Notes under the pieces: model-generated
The model's input: only the letters and a program-made list of their open reading frames with translations
Told to the model about the DNA's origin: nothing
Database searches by the model: none
Translations under genes and position numbers: made by a program
Shown here: positions 34,127 to 45,185 of the stretch, piece after piece
How the letters are laid out: the number at the start of each line of letters is the position of its first letter
How positions within the stretch are numbered: position 1 is the first letter of the stretch
Source: Deltaproteobacteria bacterium
GTDB taxonomy: Bacteria > Desulfobacterota > Syntrophobacteria > Syntrophobacterales > Thermodesulforhabdaceae
Assembly (NCBI GenBank): GCA_019309115.1
Contig: JAFDGW010000014.1
Span: 1-64,000 of the forward strand
Length of the DNA: 64,000 nucleotides
Direction: 5' to 3'

Positions 34127-35479
34127 ATGGTGCCTAAAATTCTAGTAGTTGAAGATGAAAAAACAGCCAGGGATAATCTGACCTACATTCTGAAGAAAGA
34201 GGGTTACAAGGTGGTTGCTGTGGAATCTGGTGAAAAGGCTGTGCAAAGGCTTGAACATGAGGGTTTTGATTTGGTGGTTACAGACCTCAGAATGCGGAAA
34301 GTTGACGGTATGGAAGTGCTGGAGCGAGTAAAGGAATTGCACCCTGAGGCTGAAGTTATTGTTATTACTGCCTATGCCACGGTGGAATCGGCAGTGGAAG
34401 CAATGAAAAAGGGGGCCTATCATTATGTGGCAAAACCGTACAGTATTGATGAAGTACGGGTAATAGTGCAGAAGGCTTTGGAGAAGGTGGAACTAAAAAA
34501 GGAGGTTAAGGAACTTCGCGAAAAGGTTGAAAGAGCTACCGATGAAGAGCCAGTTATCATAGGCAAAAGCGGAAAAATGGTCCAGCTTTTGAACCTTGTT
34601 AATCATGTTGCTGCTACAGACTGTAATGTATTGATAATGGGAGAGACCGGCACAGGTAAAGAGCTGATAGCTCGAGCTCTTCATGCTAGAAGCCCCAGAA
34701 GAGATAAACCATTTGTTGCCATCAATTGCGGAGCCTTTACGGACGAACTTTTGGCAAATGAGCTTTTCGGGCACGAAAAAGAGGCCTTTACGGGGGCTAC
34801 GTCCACCAAAATAGGGCTTTTGGAGGCGGCAAATGGTGGAACCGTCCTGCTGGACGAAATAGGCGAGATGTCGCAGGCTATGCAAGTGAAGCTTCTCAGG
34901 GTTATTCAAGAACGAAAGCTTTTCAGAGTCGGCGGCACCAAGGAAATACCCTTAGATATTCGCGTAGTCGGTGCTACCAATCGCAACTTGGCTAAAGAAG
35001 TCAAAGAGGGAAACTTCAGGCAGGATCTCTATTACCGTCTTAATGTTGTGACTTTGTATGTTCCGCCTCTAGCCGAGCGCAAAGACGACATACCGCTACT
35101 TTGCCAATTCTTTCTGGAAAAGTTTTCCCGCATCCAGAAAAAGAACATAACTGAAATAAGTGAAGATGTTATGGATGTGCTTTTGAATTATGAATTTCCT
35201 GGAAATGTGCGAGAGCTTGAAAATATCATGGAGCGAGCGGTTACACTTTGTCAGGGCTCTAGGATAGAGTTGATTCACCTTCCACCGGACCTGCAGCAGC
35301 TTACCCTGAGGGTTCCAAGAACAAAGCCCAGGGAGTTTCTGACCCTGGAAGAGCATGAAAGGGATTATATCCTTTGGGTACTCAAGAAAGTTAAATGGAA
35401 CAAAAAGAAGGCCGCCGAGATACTCGGAATTGACCGAGTATCCTTGTGGCGGCGCCTAAAAAAATGGGGATTTTCGTAA
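34127..35479 (+). CDS. NtrC-family sigma-54 response regulator
   Basis: A 450-residue regulator: receiver domain (about 4-118) with acceptor D53, AAA+ domain with Walker A GETGTGKE and Walker B VLLDEIGE, and a C-terminal Fis-type HTH (KKKAAEILGIDRVSLWRRLKKWG). The sigma-54 contact loop reads EAFTGA, not GAFTGA, a variant that may still function. The receiver is strongly alike to the one inside the Lon fusion, suggesting duplication and a shared kinase. ATG immediately follows the kinase stop codon. Confidence 0.92.
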   Translation: MVPKILVVEDEKTARDNLTYILKKEGYKVVAVESGEKAVQRLEHEGFDLVVTDLRMRKVDGMEVLERVKELHPEAEVIVITAYATVESAVEAMKKGAYHYVAKPYSIDEVRVIVQKALEKVELKKEVKELREKVERATDEEPVIIGKSGKMVQLLNLVNHVAATDCNVLIMGETGTGKELIARALHARSPRRDKPFVAINCGAFTDELLANELFGHEKEAFTGATSTKIGLLEAANGGTVLLDEIGEMSQAMQVKLLRVIQERKLFRVGGTKEIPLDIRVVGATNRNLAKEVKEGNFRQDLYYRLNVVTLYVPPLAERKDDIPLLCQFFLEKFSRIQKKNITEISEDVMDVLLNYEFPGNVRELENIMERAVTLCQGSRIELIHLPPDLQQLTLRVPRTKPREFLTLEEHERDYILWVLKKVKWNKKKAAEILGIDRVSLWRRLKKWGFS

Positions 35480-35482
35480 TAA

Positions 35483-35519
35483 GGGAAGCCCGAACTGAAC
35501 GAAAACTCCCCGGGCTCCC
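35483..35519. terminator. Hairpin between the regulator and groEL
   Basis: GGGAAGCCCG and CGGGCTCCC pair with one bulge around an 18-base loop, between convergent genes. No clear T-run; a bidirectional terminator is likely but not certain. Confidence 0.45.
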
Positions 35520-35534
35520 ATCAGCTATTTGCCA

Positions 35535-37477
<1,943 letters not shown>

Positions 37478-37531
37478 AACTCTTTCCCCTCCTTGGTTTA
37501 AATATTCCCTTATCGACAATTACCACCTTTG

Positions 37532-37558
37532 CTAGCACTCTATTACGAAGAGTGCTAA
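37532..37558 (-). promoter_or_regulatory. CIRCE element (HrcA operator) of groESL
   Basis: Inverted repeat with arms CTAGCACTC (37532-37540) and GAGTGCTAA (37550-37558) and the canonical 9-base spacer, one mismatch from the ideal. It lies about 55 bases upstream of groES. A minus-strand TTGATT about 17 bases before TATCAA, just upstream, could be the vegetative promoter. HrcA repression is therefore expected; hrcA is not in the window. Confidence 0.92.
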
Positions 37559-37640
37559 TAATTGATAAAAATCTTTCGGTAAAAAATCAAGACCCTTGAG
37601 GGCAATTTCAAAAAATAACTTTGAAACATGGAGGTACAGG

Positions 37641-37757
37641 GTGTTGTGCTCAAGACCGCAAAATATTATCCGGGAGCTCTATCGCGGCTTTTCAAGCCCC
37701 CGGATCTTTAAGTGGCAAGATTCACTTGAAAAGATAGATTTCACTAAATGGCAATAA
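37641..37757 (+). CDS. Possible 38-residue small ORF upstream of groES
   Basis: GTG start with GGAGG 6 bases upstream, 38 codons, divergent from groES. The product contains RELYRGFSSPRIFKWQDS and matches nothing I know. Composition is plausible for a protein, but length and GTG start make chance possible. The remainder of 37559-37776 shows only A/T-rich promoter-like sequence. Confidence 0.3.
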   Translation: MLCSRPQNIIRELYRGFSSPRIFKWQDSLEKIDFTKWQ

Positions 37758-37776
37758 CAACGACATGCTAGTGTTT

Positions 37777-38211
37777 TCAATGACCTCCGGTGCCCAAGAT
37801 GCCTGTAGCGGCGAGCAACAGCACCAATATTTCCACCACAACTATCACCATAAAAGCCCAGTCTTTCTTTTTTGCGTAAGCGGGAATCAAGGTGAGGAAT
37901 CCAACTATCGTAAGTAATGCCAGAAAAGCAATGCCGATGAAGTTGAGGAAATCGCCTTTGTTTAAAAACTTAACCCATCCCCAGCCTGTAGGCACGTTGG
38001 CTTCCTCGACGTAGTGGTGGACATTGTGAGACCAGTACCAGGTTAGTTGTTCCATTGGTACATATGGAGGAACGATACGAGTAAGGTATAATATGTAAGT
38101 TATAAGCAAAACAAAGATTCCGAACCAACAGCCGTAAAACAGAATGTCGGCGTAGGCAATCTGTTCTGGAGGAGCTTCAGCAATCTTCTTGTCCTGTTTA
38201 TGTTCCTGCAT
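37777..38211 (-). CDS. Small membrane protein encoded with TauE-type exporter
   Basis: A 144-residue protein with three predicted transmembrane helices (about 20-44, 87-108 and 118-138) separated by a loop with HNVHHYVEEANVPTGWGWV. It may belong to the DUF1634-like proteins found beside sulfite exporters, but I cannot confirm this by eye. It follows the exporter gene after 18 bases, so a joint role in moving a sulfur oxyanion or similar is suggested by context only. Confidence 0.65.
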   Translation of the reverse strand: MQEHKQDKKIAEAPPEQIAYADILFYGCWFGIFVLLITYILYLTRIVPPYVPMEQLTWYWSHNVHHYVEEANVPTGWGWVKFLNKGDFLNFIGIAFLALLTIVGFLTLIPAYAKKKDWAFMVIVVVEILVLLLAATGILGTGGH

Positions 38212-38229
38212 TTTTCACTCCTTTCTGAC

Positions 38230-39204
38230 TTAACCTATACCCAAACCTTTCAAAAAAGCTTTAATGCCTGCGAAGAATAAAACGGTTATTACTATATAAC
38301 GGATTACTTTGGGCTTTGCTATGGCGAGAACTCTTACGCCCACGAAAGAGCCGAGCATTAGCCCCACTATGGATGGTACCGCCATAAGAGGTATCACGCA
38401 GCCTTTATTGAGGTATACCCATGCGGCAGATGTGTCCGTAATAGAGAGCAGGAACTTGCTTGTACCCACCGCGACCTTGAGAGGTACACCCATGAGTAGG
38501 TTCAGCACCGGCACATTTGCCCAGCCAGCCCCCAAGCCGAACATACCTGCCATGAGTCCTATTATAATGAACAACAAAAGCCCTAACCATGTTCTGTGTG
38601 TTTTCCAGTGAACGACCTCTTTTGTTGATTCTTCCCAGTATGCACCGGACATTCCCAGGGCCAGCCCTATAGCATCCTGTTTGGTTACCTTTGGACGTTC
38701 CACATTTTTTGAAACGGAAAGCAGAATGGCTATGCCTATTATTGTGGCTCCGAGAAGTGTCTGTACGATGTTTCTCGGCAAAGCTAGTCCTAAAAATGCT
38801 CCTGCAATGGCACAACTTGAAGCGATCAAAGCAACGGGTATGGCTAACTTGAGATTTGCCAGATTACGTCTTAAAAGACCCGGACCTGCAGCCAGCGCTC
38901 CGGCCAGAGCAACCAATAAACCAGCACCTCTCACGAAATCCAGATGAAAAGGGAAAAAACCACTTACCAGTGGTACATACAACACCCCACCGCCAACGCC
39001 AGCAAGAACCGCAATTATACCAAGTATGAAGCAAAAGAAAAAAAGCACGATAACCCAAAACCACCAGGGTTTACCTCCGCGCACGATGTGATCGGAAACT
39101 GTTTCCGATGCCATGGCCAGCAATGGGTGGGATAAGAGGTAAAAAAACCATCCCAGTATCCAGATACACTTTTGCTTGTATCTCATCATTACATGAGCAA
39201 ACAT
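38230..39204 (-). CDS. TauE/SafE-family anion exporter
   Basis: About 324 residues. After a signal-like helix (about 13-30) comes a multi-span TauE/SafE domain with GVGGGVLYVPLV in the first half and the matching GLGAGWANVPVLNLLMGVPLKVAVGTSK in the second. Such proteins are proposed to export sulfite, sulfoacetate or related anions. The start at 39204 is preferred since GGGGGG precedes it and longer frames lack a site. First gene of a two-gene unit with the small membrane protein. Confidence 0.85.
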   Translation of the reverse strand: MFAHVMMRYKQKCIWILGWFFYLLSHPLLAMASETVSDHIVRGGKPWWFWVIVLFFFCFILGIIAVLAGVGGGVLYVPLVSGFFPFHLDFVRGAGLLVALAGALAAGPGLLRRNLANLKLAIPVALIASSCAIAGAFLGLALPRNIVQTLLGATIIGIAILLSVSKNVERPKVTKQDAIGLALGMSGAYWEESTKEVVHWKTHRTWLGLLLFIIIGLMAGMFGLGAGWANVPVLNLLMGVPLKVAVGTSKFLLSITDTSAAWVYLNKGCVIPLMAVPSIVGLMLGSFVGVRVLAIAKPKVIRYIVITVLFFAGIKAFLKGLGIG

Positions 39205-39353
39205 CACAGTTCCCCCCTTCTCGTGTAATAACGATAAGAAATGCAACACCATATTACCAATTTCACAAACAGGGGTCAAAGAATTTGCGCAAAGAGGGAA
39301 AGAATATTTCCTAGGGTTTGTTATGTGTAGTATGCCCAAGGGCAGGAAATTTT

Positions 39354-40307
39354 TTACACGTAGCGCAGGAGGGTTAGGTCTGACACCGATGCTGTGGTCT
39401 GATAAATGGCTTGCAAGGTTGTGACAGCCATTTGGTAATCCGTTGCCAATTTAGCAACATCGCTTTTTTCCAGTGTTGCAACTCGATCTTTGTAATCTAC
39501 GGATATGGCCTGTATTATATTTTTCCTGGCCTCCAGGCGATTCAGATGAGCTCCAACTTGAGTGAGGGCAGTGAGTATTCTATCTTGAGCTTTCTCTATT
39601 TTTCCCATTGCTGTTTCGACAGCTCCGGTTCCACCAGAAAGCATGTTTGCAATAGCGTTTCTCAGCTCCTTTATGTTCTGTAAAATATTATCCCCGTTTT
39701 CGTCATAGAGCAGAGCCTTTGCGTCGATATTAATCCTCATAAGACCTGTGACTTCATCTGGCCCAATACGAATTTTCAGTGGTTTATTGAAAGCCAGATC
39801 CACATCGGTTGAGTCAACTACTCCACTGTTATCCATATCAACCTTAAAAGCACCTGTAGAATTGTCGAAGAGAGTGGTTTCATTCATCACTGATGGAGCG
39901 AGTACAAAACGGTTTTCGTATTTACTATTAGCTGTTCCCAGGAACTCGTCAAATATTTCATCTAGCTCTTTAACATAACTTTGTATAGTTTCCGGCGAAT
40001 TAAGCTTTATTGCCTTTATAGCAATTTCACGGGCTTTAGTTATGAGTTCGTTCATGTGATTCAGCACACCTTCGGTGTATCTGTTCCAGCCTTCACCGTA
40101 TTCTATGTTTTTCAACCAGCGCTCATTTTGTCCAATTTTCCAGTTGAATTCCATGATTTTCGGCCATGCTTCGGGATCATCGGCCTGATGTGTCACCATT
40201 TTGCCTTGCGCCAGAGCCTCCCTTAGCTTGCTAACGTTCTGTTGGTTTTCGAACATTCTAGTTATCAAGCTTTGGTAATTGGCAACAAGGCTGATTCTTG
40301 TGGCCAT
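39354..40307 (-). CDS. flgL: FlgL, hook-filament junction protein (HAP3)
   Basis: About 317 residues, exported junction protein linking FlgK to the flagellin filament. The N-terminus has ISLVANYQSLITRMFENQQNV-like flagellin/HAP coiled-coil sequence and the C-terminus LATDYQMAVTTLQAIYQTTA, both typical of FlgL. The start at 40307 has GAGGAG upstream. It follows flgK after 22 bases and appears to be the last flagellar gene of the operon. Confidence 0.9.
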   Translation of the reverse strand: MATRISLVANYQSLITRMFENQQNVSKLREALAQGKMVTHQADDPEAWPKIMEFNWKIGQNERWLKNIEYGEGWNRYTEGVLNHMNELITKAREIAIKAIKLNSPETIQSYVKELDEIFDEFLGTANSKYENRFVLAPSVMNETTLFDNSTGAFKVDMDNSGVVDSTDVDLAFNKPLKIRIGPDEVTGLMRINIDAKALLYDENGDNILQNIKELRNAIANMLSGGTGAVETAMGKIEKAQDRILTALTQVGAHLNRLEARKNIIQAISVDYKDRVATLEKSDVAKLATDYQMAVTTLQAIYQTTASVSDLTLLRYV

Positions 40308-40329
40308 GGACAAGCTCCTCCTCTGCAAA

Positions 40330-41667
40330 TCAGACCATGTTTACCGTGACATTCAGTAAGTCAGCTACAGTCCTTATTATCTTTGCGGCAGCTTGGAAGA
40401 TTTGCTGATACTGAATTATATTCACGAGTTCTTCATCGATAGAAACTCCAGAGACCGACTGTTGCTGTTTCAATAGCTCGTCGTGTAGTGATCGGTAAAA
40501 GGAACCAGCATCTTCTGCATCCTTTTGCCAGGATCCAATAGTAGTATATTGAAACTTTGCCAGTTCGGAAGGCGAGTAAGGAGCTTTGTCATTATCTTGA
40601 AGTTTTGCCATATCCGTAGCAAGTGATGGATCAGGGGCAAAGCTCGCATCAACTTCAAAGTCCAGATTGCTCGGGTCTGATGCAGGTGGCGTATAGTCAA
40701 AAACGGGGCTTGAAGTATGAGTGCCATTTGAATCGGCCGTAAGGGTTTGAGCTATGTTTTGCATAGCATTTAGAATGTCCGTCGCATTGGAGTAAATGTC
40801 CTTCAAGCCGTAAAAACGACCAGCTTCCAAATCACCACAGTCATATGAGACATCCCCGGTATCAGTGTATTCAAAAGATTTACTGTTTGCATCATAATCT
40901 AGAGAACCGAAATCAATGCCATCAACCAGAGTGATCGTATCAGATCCGACTTTTACAGAAATCCTTACCATTCCGTTGTCGAGATCTTCTACATTTATGG
41001 GAAGTTGTTCTGCCAGCTCTTTGATTGCCGAATAACGTGCATCTCTCAGATCATTTGCCGTATGTCGTAGATCGGGATGTCCACTATCTAGGGGCGTTTC
41101 TGCCTTGGCAATTTCCTGATTGTAGGTTGCTATTTTTTCTAGCAAGTCATTAACTTTATCTATAGATTGTTCAATATCTTCTCTGATGTCGTCGTGAAGA
41201 CTTTTTATCATTGCGTAGGTTTCCTTCATGGTAGAAACCAATCGATTAGCTGCGTTTTTCACGTTTTGTTTCTGAGCATCTGTCGGGCTTTCGTTTAGTT
41301 CGTCCCAAGAATCCCAAAAGTTTCTGAGAGCCGCGGATATGCCTGAATTGCCATCATCGAAATTATAAGTTGCAAGAATTTTTGCATATTCTGCCTTGGC
41401 CTCGTAGTAATTTTGTTTGGATGTGGCATACAGTAGCTTGTTTTCCAGAAGAGGATCTATGGTCTGTCGGATCATATAAACGTATGCTCCCGTTCCAATG
41501 TACATCATTCTGTGGCGAACGGGAGGGAGCGTTTTCAGGTCCACCACCTGTCTATGGTAGTCCGGCTCCTCCGCATTGGCGACATTATGATTTGCTGTTT
41601 GTACCTGAATCTGGGTGTTAATAAGCGTTAGCTTGGCTGTTTCCAGGGATTGTATGAGGCCAGCCAT
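40330..41667 (-). CDS. flgK: FlgK, hook-filament junction protein (HAP1)
   Basis: A 445-residue exported junction protein. The N-terminal LIQSLETAKLTLINTQIQVQTANHNVANAEEPDYHRQ is the FlgK version of the rod/hook motif, and the C-terminal VSGVSIDEELVNIIQYQQIFQAAAKIIRTVADLL is diagnostic. AGGAGG precedes the ATG. It sits between the flgN-like chaperone gene and flgL. Confidence 0.94.
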   Translation of the reverse strand: MAGLIQSLETAKLTLINTQIQVQTANHNVANAEEPDYHRQVVDLKTLPPVRHRMMYIGTGAYVYMIRQTIDPLLENKLLYATSKQNYYEAKAEYAKILATYNFDDGNSGISAALRNFWDSWDELNESPTDAQKQNVKNAANRLVSTMKETYAMIKSLHDDIREDIEQSIDKVNDLLEKIATYNQEIAKAETPLDSGHPDLRHTANDLRDARYSAIKELAEQLPINVEDLDNGMVRISVKVGSDTITLVDGIDFGSLDYDANSKSFEYTDTGDVSYDCGDLEAGRFYGLKDIYSNATDILNAMQNIAQTLTADSNGTHTSSPVFDYTPPASDPSNLDFEVDASFAPDPSLATDMAKLQDNDKAPYSPSELAKFQYTTIGSWQKDAEDAGSFYRSLHDELLKQQQSVSGVSIDEELVNIIQYQQIFQAAAKIIRTVADLLNVTVNMV

Positions 41668-41672
41668 AATCT

Positions 41673-42041
41673 TTAAGCCTCCTGATTAAGCTTAATGCCT
41701 GGCATAAGACATGGCTTTTTCAACCCTTCCGGAGTATAGTTAGATGGCAAGATGACAGAGAGCAGGCCTGTATACACCTTGAGGGCCTCTTCAACGAAAA
41801 AACGATTTCGTTCATTCTGCGTACGTATATCTTCTATTACTTTTTTGAATTCCTCTTTTCTTAAGCCGTTTTCATCGACCACAGAGTGGGTTTGATCAAT
41901 TATATTGAGTAAAGATGTTTTGCGAGGAAGAAGCTCCTGAAGAGCCTTCATGTCAAGACGTTTCAATATCTCGTTTTCTTCGACAAGCAATTCTTTCAGT
42001 TCCACAAGTGCGGCGTAAAGATCATTGCTTTTTCTTTCCAT
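41673..42041 (-). CDS. flgN: FlgN-like flagellar export chaperone
   Basis: About 122 residues, mostly helical: LYAALVELKELLVEENEILKR at the start is the FlgN signature, and a central LRKEEFKKVIEDIRTQNERN helix follows. FlgN chaperones FlgK and FlgL, whose genes follow directly. Two in-frame ATGs (42047, 42041) share one AAGGAGAGG; spacing favours 42041. The start overlaps the end of the flgJ-like gene. Confidence 0.78.
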   Translation of the reverse strand: MERKSNDLYAALVELKELLVEENEILKRLDMKALQELLPRKTSLLNIIDQTHSVVDENGLRKEEFKKVIEDIRTQNERNRFFVEEALKVYTGLLSVILPSNYTPEGLKKPCLMPGIKLNQEA

Positions 42042-42342
42042 TGCCATCCTCTCCTTTTGCTTCTTCCTCCAGAAGAGGTAACAGTTGTTCATACAAAAGA
42101 TCGCCCAACCCGAAGCTTCCGCTTTGTCCCACGACGTCCGCCACCGCTTCGTCGAACATCGCTTCGTACATGTAACTTTGATAAGATGGATCTTCAGATC
42201 TCATCATTCCGGCTTTCATATTCTTCAAAAGATATGCCACAAACAGGCTTTCAAATTGTCGACAAGTTCTGCGAAGCTGATCTTTTTTGATTTCCAGTTC
42301 TTTGTGTCTATCTGACATTAGTTTTAATTCCTGCATTTTCAT
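42022..42342 (-). CDS. flgJ: FlgJ N-terminal-type rod-binding protein
   Basis: A 106-residue protein matching only the rod-binding half of FlgJ: CRQFESLFVAYLLKNMKAGM, then YQSYMYEAMFDEAVADVV and GSFGLGDLLYEQL. The peptidoglycan-hydrolase domain found in gammaproteobacterial FlgJ is absent, as in many other phyla. GAGGAGG lies upstream. It overlaps the flgN-like gene. Confidence 0.85.
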   Translation of the reverse strand: MKMQELKLMSDRHKELEIKKDQLRRTCRQFESLFVAYLLKNMKAGMMRSEDPSYQSYMYEAMFDEAVADVVGQSGSFGLGDLLYEQLLPLLEEEAKGEDGNGKKKQ

Positions 42343-42443
42343 GACCGTAGATCCTCCTCTTACAGGAAAATTTTTCCGCTAGCCCACCTGTTGAAGGACA
42401 GCAAAGTTTATTTGGTTTCCTAGCTTTTAGTATATCGTCTTTA

Positions 42444-43193
42444 TCATTTTACGGGTTTAAAGATGATTTCCACTCGTCTGTTTAACGCTCTGCCATGAGG
42501 TGTAGAGTTATCTGCTATGGGCAGCAGGTCACCATAGCCGCCTACGGCCAATTTTGATGAGGGCACATGGCATTTATCGACCAGGTAGTTCAGTACGGCC
42601 ATAGCCCTTGCCAGAGACAGGGTTTCGTTATCTGGATAAAGGGATTGAGGGCCGGGTTTAATGTTATCCGTATGTCCGTCAATGAAGGCCCTATAGTTTG
42701 AAGTCTTTAAGAAATCCGCAACTTTATCGAGCAGCGGATAAACTGATGGCTTTAGAGTGGCACTTCCACTATCAAAGAGTATTTCGCTTCCAAATATGAG
42801 GGAAAAAGACCGATAAATCTGTTCTTTACGATACCACACAAGGTTTCCTGTGGATACAAGAAGATTGTACTCCTTTTCGGAAATTTTTGCCGGTGGGTTT
42901 TCTGTGATGTCTCTTATGTCCACAACGTAAACGCTTTCAAGAGATTTCACGAATTCCGCTATCGCTTCATTCTTAGGACTCTGAATCGCTTCAAGATTTT
43001 TGAAAAACATGATGCCACTCATTCTGTCAAAGTTGTGGAAAGCCGTTTTAATTGCCTGTTCGTTTAGGGATGACATTGATATGAGTAGTACGAAAAAAGT
43101 AAGGAGTAGGGTTGAAAGATCTGAAAATGTTATCATCCATGAACTGCTACCCCCACCGCCTTCATTAGATTTTTTTTTGCGTTTTTTGGGCAT
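42444..43193 (-). CDS. MotB-like stator protein, second copy (OmpA domain)
   Basis: About 249 residues: cytoplasmic basic N-terminus (MPKKRKKKSNEGGGG), one transmembrane helix SDLSTLLLTFFVLLISMSS with the proton-binding aspartate, and a C-terminal OmpA peptidoglycan-binding domain (FIDGHTDNIKPG, then RAMAVLNYLVD and GYGDLLPI). The start at 43193 lies within the preceding motB-like gene and has GGAGGA upstream. Together the two could form a hetero-oligomeric stator; no motA is nearby. Confidence 0.85.
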   Translation of the reverse strand: MPKKRKKKSNEGGGGSSSWMITFSDLSTLLLTFFVLLISMSSLNEQAIKTAFHNFDRMSGIMFFKNLEAIQSPKNEAIAEFVKSLESVYVVDIRDITENPPAKISEKEYNLLVSTGNLVWYRKEQIYRSFSLIFGSEILFDSGSATLKPSVYPLLDKVADFLKTSNYRAFIDGHTDNIKPGPQSLYPDNETLSLARAMAVLNYLVDKCHVPSSKLAVGGYGDLLPIADNSTPHGRALNRRVEIIFKPVK

Positions 43194-44004
43194 TTCTATC
43201 TTTTCCTCCGAAAGAAGGAAAGAGTCTAAAAAAGAAGTTTTTATAGTTGACATATCCGTGGGGAGATTTTTCCTGGGTATAAATACTTGCCGGTATCGTC
43301 GGGTTTCGACCGATGATAATTTCAACTCGGCGGTTTTTATATCTCAGGTGAGGCATTTCCAGACTGTTCACGACAGGCCAGTAATAGCTCATTCCGTGAG
43401 CGCTTATGCGATTGGGCTGTATTCCGATGTCAAGAAGAAATTTATAAACCGCCAGAGCCCGCCTTGCGGATAGTTCCCATGCCAGCTTGGGCCACTTTGG
43501 ATTTCCTGGCATTTCGTACGGATCGGCATGCCCGCGAACTTCAATTCCTTCTGGACTTTTTTTCAGATACATGCCAAGGGCAGCCAGAAATTTTTCACCC
43601 TTCGGGGACAGCTGGTAGGAATTCTTTTTGAAAAGTATTCTGTCGTTTATACGGATTATGATTCTTTCTTTTTCTTTTATTATATCCACGTCTAGGTTCA
43701 GGTTATTTTTTAGTGTCATCTCGCGAAGCATTTCAAAGGATATAGGAGAACTCGGTTGAATCGGAGCAATTACTTCCCTGATATCCGTTCCAACGGGGTT
43801 GCCAATTATGGCACGACCTCCCGTTAAAAAACCAAACGCCCCGACCAACGAGCTGAGAGCTTCTTTTTTCTTTTCAGGGTCTATTATTGACATGCTGAGC
43901 AGTAACACAAAAAAGGTAAGAAGCAGGGTGCAAAGATCAGTGTAGGTAGTGAGCCAGCCCCCACCTTCTCCTCCGCCCCCATTTTCTTTATCTTCTTTTG
44001 CCAT
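43165..44004 (-). CDS. motB: MotB-like stator protein, first copy (OmpA domain)
   Basis: A 279-residue inner-membrane protein. A glycine-rich N-terminus is followed by the helix TDLCTLLLTFFVLLLSMSI with the essential aspartate, a plug-like region, and an OmpA domain (VRGHADPYEMP, RRALAVYKFLLDIGI, NRRVEIIIGRN). It lies between flgI and the second motB-like gene, which it overlaps by 29 bases. MotB normally pairs with MotA, which must be encoded elsewhere. Confidence 0.87.
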   Translation of the reverse strand: MAKEDKENGGGGEGGGWLTTYTDLCTLLLTFFVLLLSMSIIDPEKKKEALSSLVGAFGFLTGGRAIIGNPVGTDIREVIAPIQPSSPISFEMLREMTLKNNLNLDVDIIKEKERIIIRINDRILFKKNSYQLSPKGEKFLAALGMYLKKSPEGIEVRGHADPYEMPGNPKWPKLAWELSARRALAVYKFLLDIGIQPNRISAHGMSYYWPVVNSLEMPHLRYKNRRVEIIIGRNPTIPASIYTQEKSPHGYVNYKNFFFRLFPSFGGKDRNAQKTQKKI

Positions 44005-44033
44005 GTTCTTATCTCTCCCACTCTCCCACGATT

Positions 44034-45158
44034 TTACATAATCTCAAGATCCGCGTGTAACGCTCCCGCCGCCTTGATGGCCTGCAAGATGTTTATGAGG
44101 TCTCTCGGTGTTGCACCAATAGCGTTAAGTCCTTCTACGACCTGCCCAATGGTCACGCCACCTCCAACTATTGCCAGATGTGCTTTTTCTTCTTCCACTT
44201 GAACCTGAGTTCTAGGAACAACCGTTGTCTGCCCCTGACTGAAAGGAAGAGGCTGGGACACGTAGGGTTGTTCCGTGATGCTGACCGTTAAATTTCCATG
44301 GGCAACGGCGACGGGCGAAATTCTAACATTTTCTCCCATGACTATTGTACCGGTACGCTCGTTGATGACAACGCGAGCCGTAGTATCCGGAACGACCTCC
44401 AGATTTTCAACTTCAGCAATAAACCCGACGATGTCTTGCTTTTTTTCCGTCGGTGTGTGGATCCTGATCGTGGAAGCATCCCGGGGAAAAGCTATCTTGC
44501 TACCAAAGTGGGCATTTATCGCTTCTGCCACATGATTGGCAGTTGTAAAATCCGGCGATCTCAAGACAAAGTCTAATACACTATACTGAGACATATCTAT
44601 CGGAATTTCCCTTTCCACAACAGCTCCGTTGGGAATGTAACCAACGGTTGGGTGGTTTTGCTGGACTCCTCCACCCGCCGCTCCTCCAAAGGCAAAACCG
44701 CCCACAGAAATAGGGCCTTGTGCCACGGCATATACTTTTCCGTCAGGGCCCTGAAGCGGAGTCATCAACAAGGTGCCCCCTACAATGCTCTTAGCATCAC
44801 CAATTGATGACACTTGTGCGTCCAGTTTCGTTCCTACTCTAGCAAAAGGCGGCAACTTCGCGGTTACCATAACAGCCGCTACATTTTTAACTTTAACGTC
44901 ATCTGGATTAACGTGAATGCCCAGGTTATCGAGCAAGTTTGCCAGGGTGTTTACTGTAAACTCCGTTTTTTCCTTATCCCCTGTACCGTTCAATCCAACC
45001 ACCAGTCCGTATCCGAACAGCATATTTGGACGGCTGCCCATGAAGAAACCAATATCTTTTATCCGAGCGCCAATACAGTCACTTTTTAAAGCCAGAGTCG
45101 TCAACAAGGATAATGCAACAACCACGCTCAAGTATAACCGGGTCTTGACGGTTGTCAT
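44034..45158 (-). CDS. flgI: FlgI, flagellar P-ring protein
   Basis: About 374 residues, exported by a signal peptide (about 1-25) to form the periplasmic P ring. Family stretches include RIKDIGFFMGSRPNMLFGYGLVVGLNGTGD and the C-terminal VEGLNAIGATPRDLINILQAIKAAGALHADLEIM. GGAGAGG supports the start at 45158. It follows flgH after 27 bases. Confidence 0.96.
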   Translation of the reverse strand: MTTVKTRLYLSVVVALSLLTTLALKSDCIGARIKDIGFFMGSRPNMLFGYGLVVGLNGTGDKEKTEFTVNTLANLLDNLGIHVNPDDVKVKNVAAVMVTAKLPPFARVGTKLDAQVSSIGDAKSIVGGTLLMTPLQGPDGKVYAVAQGPISVGGFAFGGAAGGGVQQNHPTVGYIPNGAVVEREIPIDMSQYSVLDFVLRSPDFTTANHVAEAINAHFGSKIAFPRDASTIRIHTPTEKKQDIVGFIAEVENLEVVPDTTARVVINERTGTIVMGENVRISPVAVAHGNLTVSITEQPYVSQPLPFSQGQTTVVPRTQVQVEEEKAHLAIVGGGVTIGQVVEGLNAIGATPRDLINILQAIKAAGALHADLEIM

Positions 45159-45185
45159 CGTGCTTACCTCTCCTTTAAACATTAA

